Assembly: GCF_002864045.1 (NCBI RefSeq)
Contig: NZ_PJPV01000079.1
Coordinates: 1-59,382 of the forward strand
Direction of reading: 5' to 3'
DNA: 59,382 bases
DNA from: Endozoicomonas acroporae
GTDB taxonomy: Bacteria > Pseudomonadota > Gammaproteobacteria > Pseudomonadales > Endozoicomonadaceae
In this document: positions 5,943 through 13,963 of the stretch, piece by piece
Position numbering within the stretch: position 1 is the stretch's first letter
Layout: each line of letters opens with the position of its first letter
The notes under the pieces: generated by a model
The model's input: only the letters and a program-made list of their open reading frames with translations
The model's database searches: none
What the model was told of the DNA's origin: nothing
Position numbers and translations under genes: made by a program

Positions 5943-8287
5943 TGATTGGCATCTGTGGCATTGGCAACGGTCATCTGAACCGTCAGTTGCCCTGCCTCAA
6001 TTACCTCAGGGACAGAGATCATCAGATCGTCCTGTTCACTTACGGGCAGGCGCTGGAGTATTTCCACAACCATCAGAAGGAGTATCCGGGGGTTCGCGTA
6101 TGTGAGGTGAACAATCCCTACATTGCTGGCTGTCTGACCGGGCTGGATTTTGAGGCCACCAGTGAGCTGCCACAAAACAACCGCATGAACTTCAACCAGA
6201 TCAACTTCCGGGCCATGGCAGTAGCGAACCAACAACTGGGTACTCCGGATCTGGTGATCAGTGATTACGAGCAGGTGTCCGCCCAGTATGCCTACAGCAA
6301 ACAGGCTCCGCTGATCACCAGCGACCAGCAAAGCAAGTTTTTAACCGGCAGCTTCATACCTGATCTGGCGGGTACGTCATTTCGGGATGAACGGGAGCGG
6401 CTGTCACTTTTCTTTCCCCGTGCCGACAAGCGTTTGGCAATCTCTTTCTTCAACGTTCAACCTGGAGTTCAAGAGCAACAGCGCAGGGATACTGCCAATG
6501 TGACCCTGCTGCCACCGGTGATTCGTCCGGAAATCATTGCTGCCAAAGAACAAGGCCATGGCACAACGGCCTCGTTACTGATGTACATTACTGCCCAGTC
6601 GTGGACCTCTCTGCCTATTGATCAATGGCTACAGACCGTCCGGGAGAGTGTACCAGACGGCATCACAGTGCATATATTTTTACCCATACAGTGCCTGCTT
6701 CCTGCTGATAGTGCGTGTTGTCGGTTTTATCACCATGGCGACGCCCAATTTGTTTCATTACTTGCTGCTTGCGGCGGGGTGATCTCCACCGCAGGACACA
6801 CACTGCTGTCAGAAGCCATGTACCTGAACAAGCCCGTCTATGCCATACCCCTGAAAAATCTGTATGAACAGCAGATCAATGCCAAAGTGATTGGCGACAA
6901 CCAGTTTGGAATAAACTCGGGGGAGCTGAGTGCAGAAAAACTGAAAACGTTTATTGCCAACCTGGCTTTTTATTCCGACAACATCGGCAAAGATAACACC
7001 GTGCTTTTGCGGGGCAATGGCAAAGACCAGGTTATCCAGATCGTTGAGCAGACGCTGCAAGAAAACCAGCGCCCTGTTCAGGAGCCCTCCCCCTGCCGGG
7101 AGATCACATTTGCCAGCACGGATTCAGGGGCAGAAAAAAAGATACTGTTTAATGCAGAACCCTTCGGTTTTGGCCCTTCTGCTGCCATCGGGGAAATATT
7201 TCCTTACGTGCGCAAACAGGCCAGACACCTCGCCTATATCGGCGAAAAGCACACCCTCGATATTCAGTCCAAGTACCCCTATAACCGAATCATTGACTGC
7301 ACCGAACAGGGCTCTGCCACCGACCGAAAAGAAAAGTACCTCCGCCACCTGCGTGAATACGATCTGTTTATCACCGCCTGTGATCTGGAGGTTGCCGGGT
7401 GGGCCAAAGAAGCAGGCCTTGAGGTCATCGTATATGATCCACTGTCCTGGTACTGGAAAGAGGTGTCTCCAGCCATTACCCATGCCGACCTCTATCTGGT
7501 ACAGAACTTTCTCACCGTGCAGGAGCGGTTACAGGAAAACAGCAATAAACTGCCGGAAACCATCGTCGTACCTTCCATTGTGTCCGGCCTGCAGCGTCTT
7601 CAGGATAAGCCCCCCCAAACCAATACGGCCAGTCTGTTGCTGGTCAATACCGGTGGGCTGATGAATCCCCTGGTGACTTCTTCCATCATGATGAACTACG
7701 CAAAAATCATCATGAACTGCATCAACCAGACCCTTGGCAGTCACTACGACCAGCTCCAATTTCTGGGCAGCCGTACCCTGGCAGAGGCCACAGGGGACCA
7801 GTTTGAGGTCCAGACACTGACACCTGATCAAGTGCAGGATGTTTTGCAGCAATCAACAGTGGCCCTGATGACCCCCGGACTGGGCAACATATTTGAGGCG
7901 GCCGCCCTGGGGAAAAAAATTATCTGGCTGCCTCCGGCCAATGACAGCCAGGGCCAGCAGTTAACACTGCTAAAGCAAAATCACATGGTGGATGCCAGCA
8001 TTGACTGGCATGACATATTTCCCGGGACCGCTCCCATTGACTACTTCAAAAGTCAGGAAGAGGTTATGGAATCCATCACTCATCTTATCGAAAGGTTAAC
8101 GACGGAACCCGGAGCAATCACAACGCTCAGCCATCTCATGGCTATTGCTCACCAGCAACTGTCCCATACCGACGAGTCATCATTGAGTGAACTTGACCGA
8201 CGATTTTCCCATGGCGGAGGGAAAGTCATTGCTGATCAGATTCTGCAGAGACTACAAAACACCCTGAAGGAGGAGGAAAAACAATGA
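5942..8287 (+). CDS. Double GT-B glycosyltransferase-like protein
   Basis: A 781-residue protein made of two glycosyltransferase-like halves. Half one (about 1-385) starts IGICGIGNGHLNRQLP, the GxGHxxR-type nucleotide-sugar loop of GT-B enzymes. It ends with a donor-binding segment (SLLAACGGVISTAGHTLLSE, then NKPVYAIPL) resembling GT28/GT1 C-domains. Half two (about 405-781) starts KILFNAEPFGFGPSAAIGEI and carries an equivalent late segment (LMTPGLGNIFEAAALGKKII, then LPPAND). The acceptor and sugar donor are unknown. The first half seems better supplied with donor-site features, so the second may be a divergent or partner domain. The GTG start overlaps the kinase stop. The frame is open further upstream across the A10 tract. 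The stop overlaps the dioxygenase start (ATGA). Confidence 0.65.
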   Translation: MIGICGIGNGHLNRQLPCLNYLRDRDHQIVLFTYGQALEYFHNHQKEYPGVRVCEVNNPYIAGCLTGLDFEATSELPQNNRMNFNQINFRAMAVANQQLGTPDLVISDYEQVSAQYAYSKQAPLITSDQQSKFLTGSFIPDLAGTSFRDERERLSLFFPRADKRLAISFFNVQPGVQEQQRRDTANVTLLPPVIRPEIIAAKEQGHGTTASLLMYITAQSWTSLPIDQWLQTVRESVPDGITVHIFLPIQCLLPADSACCRFYHHGDAQFVSLLAACGGVISTAGHTLLSEAMYLNKPVYAIPLKNLYEQQINAKVIGDNQFGINSGELSAEKLKTFIANLAFYSDNIGKDNTVLLRGNGKDQVIQIVEQTLQENQRPVQEPSPCREITFASTDSGAEKKILFNAEPFGFGPSAAIGEIFPYVRKQARHLAYIGEKHTLDIQSKYPYNRIIDCTEQGSATDRKEKYLRHLREYDLFITACDLEVAGWAKEAGLEVIVYDPLSWYWKEVSPAITHADLYLVQNFLTVQERLQENSNKLPETIVVPSIVSGLQRLQDKPPQTNTASLLLVNTGGLMNPLVTSSIMMNYAKIIMNCINQTLGSHYDQLQFLGSRTLAEATGDQFEVQTLTPDQVQDVLQQSTVALMTPGLGNIFEAAALGKKIIWLPPANDSQGQQLTLLKQNHMVDASIDWHDIFPGTAPIDYFKSQEEVMESITHLIERLTTEPGAITTLSHLMAIAHQQLSHTDESSLSELDRRFSHGGGKVIADQILQRLQNTLKEEEKQ

Positions 8288-9195
8288 ACCCACTGGCACG
8301 CCCCAATTGCAGTAACAATACCTTTAAAGAGATCAGTTATACCGATCATAAAGTTTACGATGGACAGCGGGCTGACCCGAAAGTCATCAAAGAAGCCTTT
8401 GTGGAGCATGGTTACATCGTTGCCGGGAATGTTTCCACTGCAGCGGATCGTGACAGTGCCGTCAGCCTGTTGCAGCGTCAGGTCAAGCATCATCCGGGAG
8501 CCAGCATCAATGGTTTTTTTGAACTGTACCATGACGATGCCCTGGCCCAGCTGAGGCAGAACCCAACCATGGTCAAGCTGTTTGAAACCCTTTGGGATAA
8601 TAAAAAACTATGGGTGGTGTTTGACCGATGCATTTATATGCGGCCAGAAACAGACCATAACAGCTTCCTCCCCCTTCATGTGGATCAAAACCCTCATACC
8701 CAGCCCGGTTTCAGTGCGGTTCAAGGCTTACTGGCGCTCAGGGATTGTGATAAAACCACCGGCATGCTGGGTATTATCCCCGGCTCCCATCATGACTTCG
8801 GGCAATATAAATCGTGGTCAGATGATAAACAGGGCTGGATTGAATATCAGGGCGAGGATGTACAAGACCGTTGGCAGACACTCCGGGCTGTGCAATTGAA
8901 AGAAGGGGAGATGGTGGTTTGGGATTCTCGCCTGACCCACTCACGATTTAATCCAGACCCGGACTGCACCGACGACAGGCGCGAGCGTATGCTGGCGATG
9001 ATCAGCTTTCTCCCCGCCTCTGCCGATGAGGCGCTAAGGGAAAAAAGGGTGCACGCCCTGGAAAGTGGCGAAGGCCAATACAATCATGAGGCAGGATTGC
9101 GGAAAACGGCAGGTTCTCATTTTGAATCATTACGGGTAAACCGGGAAAACCTGACGGCAACAGGCAGGAAAATCTATGGCGTCGAACCTTGGTGA
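8284..9195 (+). CDS. Phytanoyl-CoA dioxygenase (PhyH) family Fe(II)/2-oxoglutarate oxygenase
   Basis: A 303-residue protein. Metal ligands are visible as H132-x-D134 in LPLHVDQNPH and a distal H219 in DSRLTHSRF. R233 or R235 may anchor 2-oxoglutarate. GIIPGSHHDF is the conserved PhyH loop. The family hydroxylates small molecules or acyl chains, often in natural-product or lipid pathways; the substrate here is unknown. Translation starts at ATG 8284 after AAGGAGGAGGAAAAACA, a very strong ribosome binding site inside the end of the glycosyltransferase gene, with a 4-bp overlap. Tight coupling suggests the kinase-like, transferase and oxygenase proteins act in one pathway. Confidence 0.8.
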   Translation: MNPLARPNCSNNTFKEISYTDHKVYDGQRADPKVIKEAFVEHGYIVAGNVSTAADRDSAVSLLQRQVKHHPGASINGFFELYHDDALAQLRQNPTMVKLFETLWDNKKLWVVFDRCIYMRPETDHNSFLPLHVDQNPHTQPGFSAVQGLLALRDCDKTTGMLGIIPGSHHDFGQYKSWSDDKQGWIEYQGEDVQDRWQTLRAVQLKEGEMVVWDSRLTHSRFNPDPDCTDDRRERMLAMISFLPASADEALREKRVHALESGEGQYNHEAGLRKTAGSHFESLRVNRENLTATGRKIYGVEPW

Positions 9196-9403
9196 GCCTC
9201 CCATAAAACTCTTATGATTCCGGGCAGAAACAGGCTGTTCCACCTCCTGCAGGCTCCAGCCGTTTATCTGAGTTAATTAATCAAAGGGCAATCAGGCTGC
9301 CCGTGAACTTCCTGACCTTTGGCCTGTCTATTAAAACCGTGAATCAATGGTTGCGATGTGTCTCGCAGTGCCGGTAATAACTCATTAAGAACGGAGTAAG
9401 TCA
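9196..9403. repeat. Intergenic repeat fragment and F-box leader
   Basis: CTCCCATAAAACTCTTATGA and the following ~45 bases recur in inverted orientation at about 30725-30791, between glgB and malK2. Partial copies occur at about 11350-11390 and 13820-13880. The last ~35 bases (GCCGGTAATAACTCATTAAG, then GGAG) are a leader repeated before all three F-box genes. Confidence 0.6.
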
Positions 9404-11305
9404 ATGAGCGACCCTCTGATTCCAGGGGCTGTCGGCACTTCGATTGCACCGGATTGGCCGGCAAATGAGCCTGCTAAAACGACACCCCCCGGCTCCCCTC
9501 GCGCTATGGCACTCCCAGAAGCAAGCCCGCAAAAACAGCCGTTGTGGCAAAGAAAGATTACCGAACTCCCCCCAGAACTGTTGGCCATAATTTTTGACTA
9601 CCTTGAATTCGACGACATCCGGCAAGTTAATGCAACCTGTCTGGCATTCCGGGACGTGGTGAAAGAATACAATTATATTCAGGAACTGTCTTATTTTGAC
9701 CGACTTCCGCTGAGCTTTCGGGAACAGTACCGGCAAATAGCCCCGTGGCAGAAAAAATACCGGAGCTTTCATCCATTTGCCACTCCGGCATCACACAACC
9801 ACAGAGGGATATCGTTCAGGGACAGGATAATAAAGAACCTCCCGCAGATGTCCGCACTATTATGCCTTGACACCTTGGGGAGGATGGAATCACGTCCGGC
9901 TTATCGTATGGTCAAGCGATTAAAAGTTACGATCCCTCAGCGTGCAGCATGGCATTCACAGCCACAGGCCGGTGTCGTACTTGGGGTTCGCTTCAGCCCG
10001 TCCTGTCGCCATCTGTTGTTTTATGGCCGTTGCCTGAATGACTCCCGGGTTCTGGCCAGGGATGACCAGGGGCAATGGGCAGAAGAGCACCTGAATTGGT
10101 CCGATAACAGCCGCTCCCGGGTGGTTTCCGGGGCAAATTTCAGTGCGTGTGAAAATCGCCTGTTTACCTGGAACGGTATGAATCGCGCGAATATGTTGCA
10201 ACCTGCCCACAACCGCTGGAACGACGACGACAAGCTAAAGTTGTCGGGTCATGCGGTCTTGTTCAGCCCCTCGGGGAAATATATGGCGGCCTACAAGCAC
10301 GAACCTTTCATCGTCTGTCGCATGGACAACAATAATAAATGGCTGAAAGTGAAGGTTAACGGCCTCTCCGGAGAGTTGATTAAACAGGCCCTGTTCAGTA
10401 CATCGGAGCGATATCTGGCACTCCTCTGGTCGCATCTACCATTTTGTGCGAGTGAAATAACGATGCTATCTCTGAACGATTGTAGCGCTAAAGACTGGAA
10501 ATCACAGAGCCTGGAAAAATGTAAAGATGATTATGTTACTCATGCCCAATTTAGCCCGGTCGCGGATCAGTTTCTGGTGGGGTTTGAAAAAAGTTATGGC
10601 ATTCCCGGGCGGGTCTCAATATACAGCCTGGAAGCATCGGGAGAATGGGAAGAGACGATGATCTTCCCATACTTTTGTCCGGTTTTCTTCAGTTCTACCG
10701 GTCAATATCTGTTCAACAAGGCCTCATTCACGGGCTTCGTGGGCCTTGGCATGCTGCAAGATATGCTGCAAGACAGAGTCAGAGACCGTGATGTGCTGCT
10801 ATGGCCCATACCGGAAAATTTGTCTGCCGGGTCGCTGGACGATGGTCGCTTGCAGCAGCCGGATGCCGTATCAAGAGCGATTCGTGATTCAGAAATAACG
10901 CTCAGACATGATTTTCCGGTGAAAGTGGCGCGGTTCAGTCCTTCTGGCAACCACTTAGTGGTCAGCTGCGAGTCGGGTACAGTCTACATCTGGGGGAAGA
11001 GCCAGGCTGGACAATGGGGAATTGAAACCATCACCGAAGAATGCGCCCCAATCACCGTACCTTGGTTTAGCCCGTCCGGCCTTCATGTGCTGACCTGGAA
11101 CCCTTCAATGGTAGGAATCCTCGGGCGCAGCGATCAACAGCACTGGTCACTCAAAGGGGTTATCAAGCAAGACGGTATTCTGAAAGCCTACTTCAATCCA
11201 CTATCAGAGCATGAGGTGATGGTCCTGGGCCAAACTCAGAATGGCGATGTTACCAATATCCATTTACAAGTCTGGGAAATAAGAGATGCTGGTACGCCGG
11301 ATTGA
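9404..11305 (+). CDS. F-box / beta-propeller protein, paralogue 1
   Basis: A 633-residue protein. A Pro/Ala-rich N-terminus (1-45) precedes an F-box at about 52-88: ITELPPELLAIIFDYLEF, then DDIRQVNATCLAFRDVV. This matches the eukaryotic LP-x-E-[LI]-L-x-x-I-F-x-Y-L pattern that binds Skp1. From about residue 180 to the end there are about nine repeats starting FSPSG or FSxS, with blade-like strands (FSPSGNHLVVSCESGTVYIW), indicating a WD40-like propeller. In eukaryotes this layout makes substrate receptors of SCF ubiquitin ligases. In a bacterium it implies an injected host-directed effector. No export signal is recognised. It is the most divergent of three tandem copies and shares the leader GGAGTAAGTCAATGAGCGAC. 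Confidence 0.85.
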   Translation: MSDPLIPGAVGTSIAPDWPANEPAKTTPPGSPRAMALPEASPQKQPLWQRKITELPPELLAIIFDYLEFDDIRQVNATCLAFRDVVKEYNYIQELSYFDRLPLSFREQYRQIAPWQKKYRSFHPFATPASHNHRGISFRDRIIKNLPQMSALLCLDTLGRMESRPAYRMVKRLKVTIPQRAAWHSQPQAGVVLGVRFSPSCRHLLFYGRCLNDSRVLARDDQGQWAEEHLNWSDNSRSRVVSGANFSACENRLFTWNGMNRANMLQPAHNRWNDDDKLKLSGHAVLFSPSGKYMAAYKHEPFIVCRMDNNNKWLKVKVNGLSGELIKQALFSTSERYLALLWSHLPFCASEITMLSLNDCSAKDWKSQSLEKCKDDYVTHAQFSPVADQFLVGFEKSYGIPGRVSIYSLEASGEWEETMIFPYFCPVFFSSTGQYLFNKASFTGFVGLGMLQDMLQDRVRDRDVLLWPIPENLSAGSLDDGRLQQPDAVSRAIRDSEITLRHDFPVKVARFSPSGNHLVVSCESGTVYIWGKSQAGQWGIETITEECAPITVPWFSPSGLHVLTWNPSMVGILGRSDQQHWSLKGVIKQDGILKAYFNPLSEHEVMVLGQTQNGDVTNIHLQVWEIRDAGTPD

Positions 11306-11579
11306 AGGCAAATGCGGTATGCATTACCACGCAGAGCTTGGAAATAAGAAGACACCGGAGCCTGCTGGATGTCAAACAACCTGTCTTAGGGTAGATATTA
11401 AGGAATTCATGTCAGAAAACCGGTGACTTTACTCCGTTGTCATTCTGAGTTAATGATCAATAATTTTTAAAACAGCCTCTTAATGTCTACCGTAAGAACA
11501 ACCTGTTTCTGTCCGGAAACTTCCTGCCCTCAGGTCTGTCCAATATCACCATAAATCCATGGTTATGAAGGTTCTGGTA
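11306..11579. repeat. Repeat-derived spacer between F-box genes 1 and 2
   Basis: No gene. Partial copies of the family seen at 9196 and 30725 are present (CACCGGAGCCTGCTGGATGT near 11353; ACCTGTTTCTGTCCGGAAAC near 11501). A MITE follows directly. Confidence 0.5.
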
Positions 11580-11758
11580 CATGGTTTCAATGAGTTTGAC
11601 ATGTACAATCTCCGTTCACCCTGAGCGGAGTCGAAGGGTGCTTGGCACGATCTGTCAGAGTCCGGAGTTTCCGCCTTTAGGCCCTATGGGTCCTTCGACA
11701 GGCTCAGGACGAACGGAGTGCGGAGGCACAACAACCCGTCAAACTCATTGAAACCATG
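11580..11758. mobile_element. MITE, copy 1, TA-flanked
   Basis: Terminal inverted repeats CATGGTTTCAATGAGTTTGA (11580) and its complement (ending 11758) are bounded by TA on both sides. Inside are REP-like blocks (CCCTGAGCGGAGTCGAAGGG; CCTTCGACAGGCTCAGGACG). The same element lies in opposite orientation at 17236-17429. There is no coding capacity. The TA target suggests mobilisation by a Tc1/mariner or IS630-type transposase. Confidence 0.75.
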
Positions 11759-11805
11759 TACTACCAGAAGTGCTGGTAATAACTCATTAAGAATGGAGCA
11801 AGTCA

Positions 11806-13659
11806 ATGAGCGACCCTCTGTTTCCAAGGACTGTCGGCGCTTCGATTGCACCGGATTGGCCTGCAAATGAGCCTGCTAAAACGACACCCCCCAGCTCCGC
11901 TATTGTGCTCACGGCGGCAAGCCCGCAGACACAGTTTCCACAAAAACAGCCGTTGTGGCAAAGAACGATTACTGAACTCCCTCCCGAACTTTTGGCCATG
12001 ATTTTTGACCACCTTGAGTTCGATGACATCCGGCAAGTTAATGCAACCTGTCTGGCTTTCCGGGAAGTGGTGAAAGAATACAAATATATTCAGGAACTGT
12101 CTTATTTTGCCCGACTTCCGCTGAGCTTTCGGGAACAGTACCGGCAAACAGCCCCGTGGCAGAAAAAATCCCAGTGCTCTCATCCATTTGCCACTCCAGC
12201 ATCACGCAACAACAGAGGGATATCGTTCAGGGACAGGATAATAAAGAGCCTCCCGCAGATGTCCGCACTACTATGCCTTGACACCTTGCGGAGGATGGAA
12301 TCATGCCCGGCTTACCGTCTGGTTCCGCGACACAAAGTCACTCTCCCGCTGCGTGAAACAATTGAATCATTTCCTCAGACCGAACCTCCTTTTGATTTTT
12401 GCTTAAGCCAGTCCAGTCGTCATCTGTTGTTTTATGGCCGTTTTTTGAATGACTACCGAATTCTGGCCAGGGATGACCAGGGGCAATGGGCAGAAGAGCA
12501 CGTCAATTGGTCCGATAACAGCGGCAGTCGGGTGATTACCGAGGCAAATTTCAGTGCTTGCACAAATCGCCTGTTAACCCGCAGCAGTGAGGGTTACGTT
12601 AATACCTTACGGTCTGCTAACAGCGGTTGGGAAGAAGTCGGCAAGGAAACTTTGCCGAACCAGAAGGTCCAATTCAGCCCTTCCGGGAAATATATGGTGA
12701 CCTGTAATGAGGACGATCAGGTAATGGTCTGGTGCATGAACGAAAGTAATAATGATTGGCTGAAAATGAAGGTTTCCGGCCTCTCCCCCAGAGCGTTGAT
12801 TGGTAAAGTCCAGTTCAGTCCATCGGAACGGTATCTGTCACTGCACACGCTGGATAAAAGGACCATTTTATCTCTGGATGATTGTGGAGTCTGGTCAGCA
12901 CAGCATTCAATATTAATAACAGAGAATTGCGGTTATGCCTGCTTCAGCCCAGTGGAAGATCAGCTTCTGGTGTATATTGAAGACAAACCCTACAGTCCCG
13001 GACGGATCGCAATTCACAGCCCGGATTCATCGGGGAAATGGCAAGAAACTGTGATCTTCCCGAAATGCTTTCCTCTTCAATTCAGCTCTACCGGTAAATA
13101 CCTGTTCGCTAAATCTGATAAAATTGGTGGTCCGACGCCTTGCGAGGATTTGCTGCTATGGCACAGACCGGAAAATTGGTCTGACTGGTCGCTGAACCAG
13201 TGTCTCTCGCCGGAGTTGAGTTCCACATCAAGGCTTGAATCAGCAATAAGGCTCAAGCATGATTTTGCTGTGTATCAGGCGCTATTCAGCCCGTCTGACA
13301 GTCACGTGCTGACCACCAGCTATGCTGCGGCCAGCACAATCTGTATCTGGGAGAAGAGCCTGGCAGGGACATGGTCAATTCAAACCATCACCAGGGAGTA
13401 CACTCCAGCCATCACCCGCTTTAGCCTGTCAGGCCTTCATGCGGTGACTTGCAACCCTCACATGGTAGGAATCCTGGGGCGCGACGATCAAAAGCACTGG
13501 TCACTCAAGGGGAAGATTGAGCAAAACGGTATCCAGAAAGCATGCTTCAATCCCATGTCAGAGCATGAAGTGGTGGTCTTGAGCTATTCCATAGAAGGCG
13601 ATATGACCAATTTCACTCTACAAGTTTGGGAAATAAGAGATGCTGATACGCCGGATTGA
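11806..13659 (+). CDS. F-box / beta-propeller protein, paralogue 2
   Basis: A 617-residue paralogue of the gene at 9404, and visibly closer to the third copy. The N-terminal Pro-rich segment contains one TQFPQ unit. The F-box follows at about 54-90 (ITELPPELLAMIFDHLEF). The propeller region has the same FSPSG-type repeats, with FSACTNRLLTR, FSPSGKYMVTCNEDDQVMVW, FSPSERYLSLH and others. Compared with copy 1 the middle blades differ in sequence and length, so substrate specificity may differ. It carries the same leader and ribosome binding site as its neighbours (GGAGCAAGTCA). It is probably transcribed alone or read through from copy 1; no terminator was seen between them. Confidence 0.85.
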   Translation: MSDPLFPRTVGASIAPDWPANEPAKTTPPSSAIVLTAASPQTQFPQKQPLWQRTITELPPELLAMIFDHLEFDDIRQVNATCLAFREVVKEYKYIQELSYFARLPLSFREQYRQTAPWQKKSQCSHPFATPASRNNRGISFRDRIIKSLPQMSALLCLDTLRRMESCPAYRLVPRHKVTLPLRETIESFPQTEPPFDFCLSQSSRHLLFYGRFLNDYRILARDDQGQWAEEHVNWSDNSGSRVITEANFSACTNRLLTRSSEGYVNTLRSANSGWEEVGKETLPNQKVQFSPSGKYMVTCNEDDQVMVWCMNESNNDWLKMKVSGLSPRALIGKVQFSPSERYLSLHTLDKRTILSLDDCGVWSAQHSILITENCGYACFSPVEDQLLVYIEDKPYSPGRIAIHSPDSSGKWQETVIFPKCFPLQFSSTGKYLFAKSDKIGGPTPCEDLLLWHRPENWSDWSLNQCLSPELSSTSRLESAIRLKHDFAVYQALFSPSDSHVLTTSYAAASTICIWEKSLAGTWSIQTITREYTPAITRFSLSGLHAVTCNPHMVGILGRDDQKHWSLKGKIEQNGIQKACFNPMSEHEVVVLSYSIEGDMTNFTLQVWEIRDADTPD

Positions 13660-13963
13660 AGACAATGGTCTGCTGTTTCGAACTCGTTCGCACGGTCCTC
13701 CGTGGGAATGCATACCAAACCTCACCATAAAGACAAAATCCCGATTAAACCACCACGATTCCGCGCAATAAGAGTTTGTTTCACCGTTGGCAAATCCGGT
13801 ATCGCAGAACGTGGAAACGATGAGATACCGGAGCCTGCACAATGTGAAACAACCTGTTTCTGCCCTGGAACTTCCTGCCCTCAGGGCTGTCCATTAACAT
13901 CATGAATCGGTAGTGAAGGTTCGCGCAGTGCCGGTAATAACTCATTAAGAATGGAGTAAGTCA
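13660..13963. repeat. Repeat-derived spacer between F-box genes 2 and 3
   Basis: No gene. CACGGTCCTCCGTGGGAATG (13692), ATACCGGAGCCTGCACAATG (13827) and AACAACCTGTTTCTGCCC (13848) are pieces of the repeat family found at 9196 and 30716. The last 36 bases are the duplicated F-box leader with its GGAG site. Confidence 0.5.
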
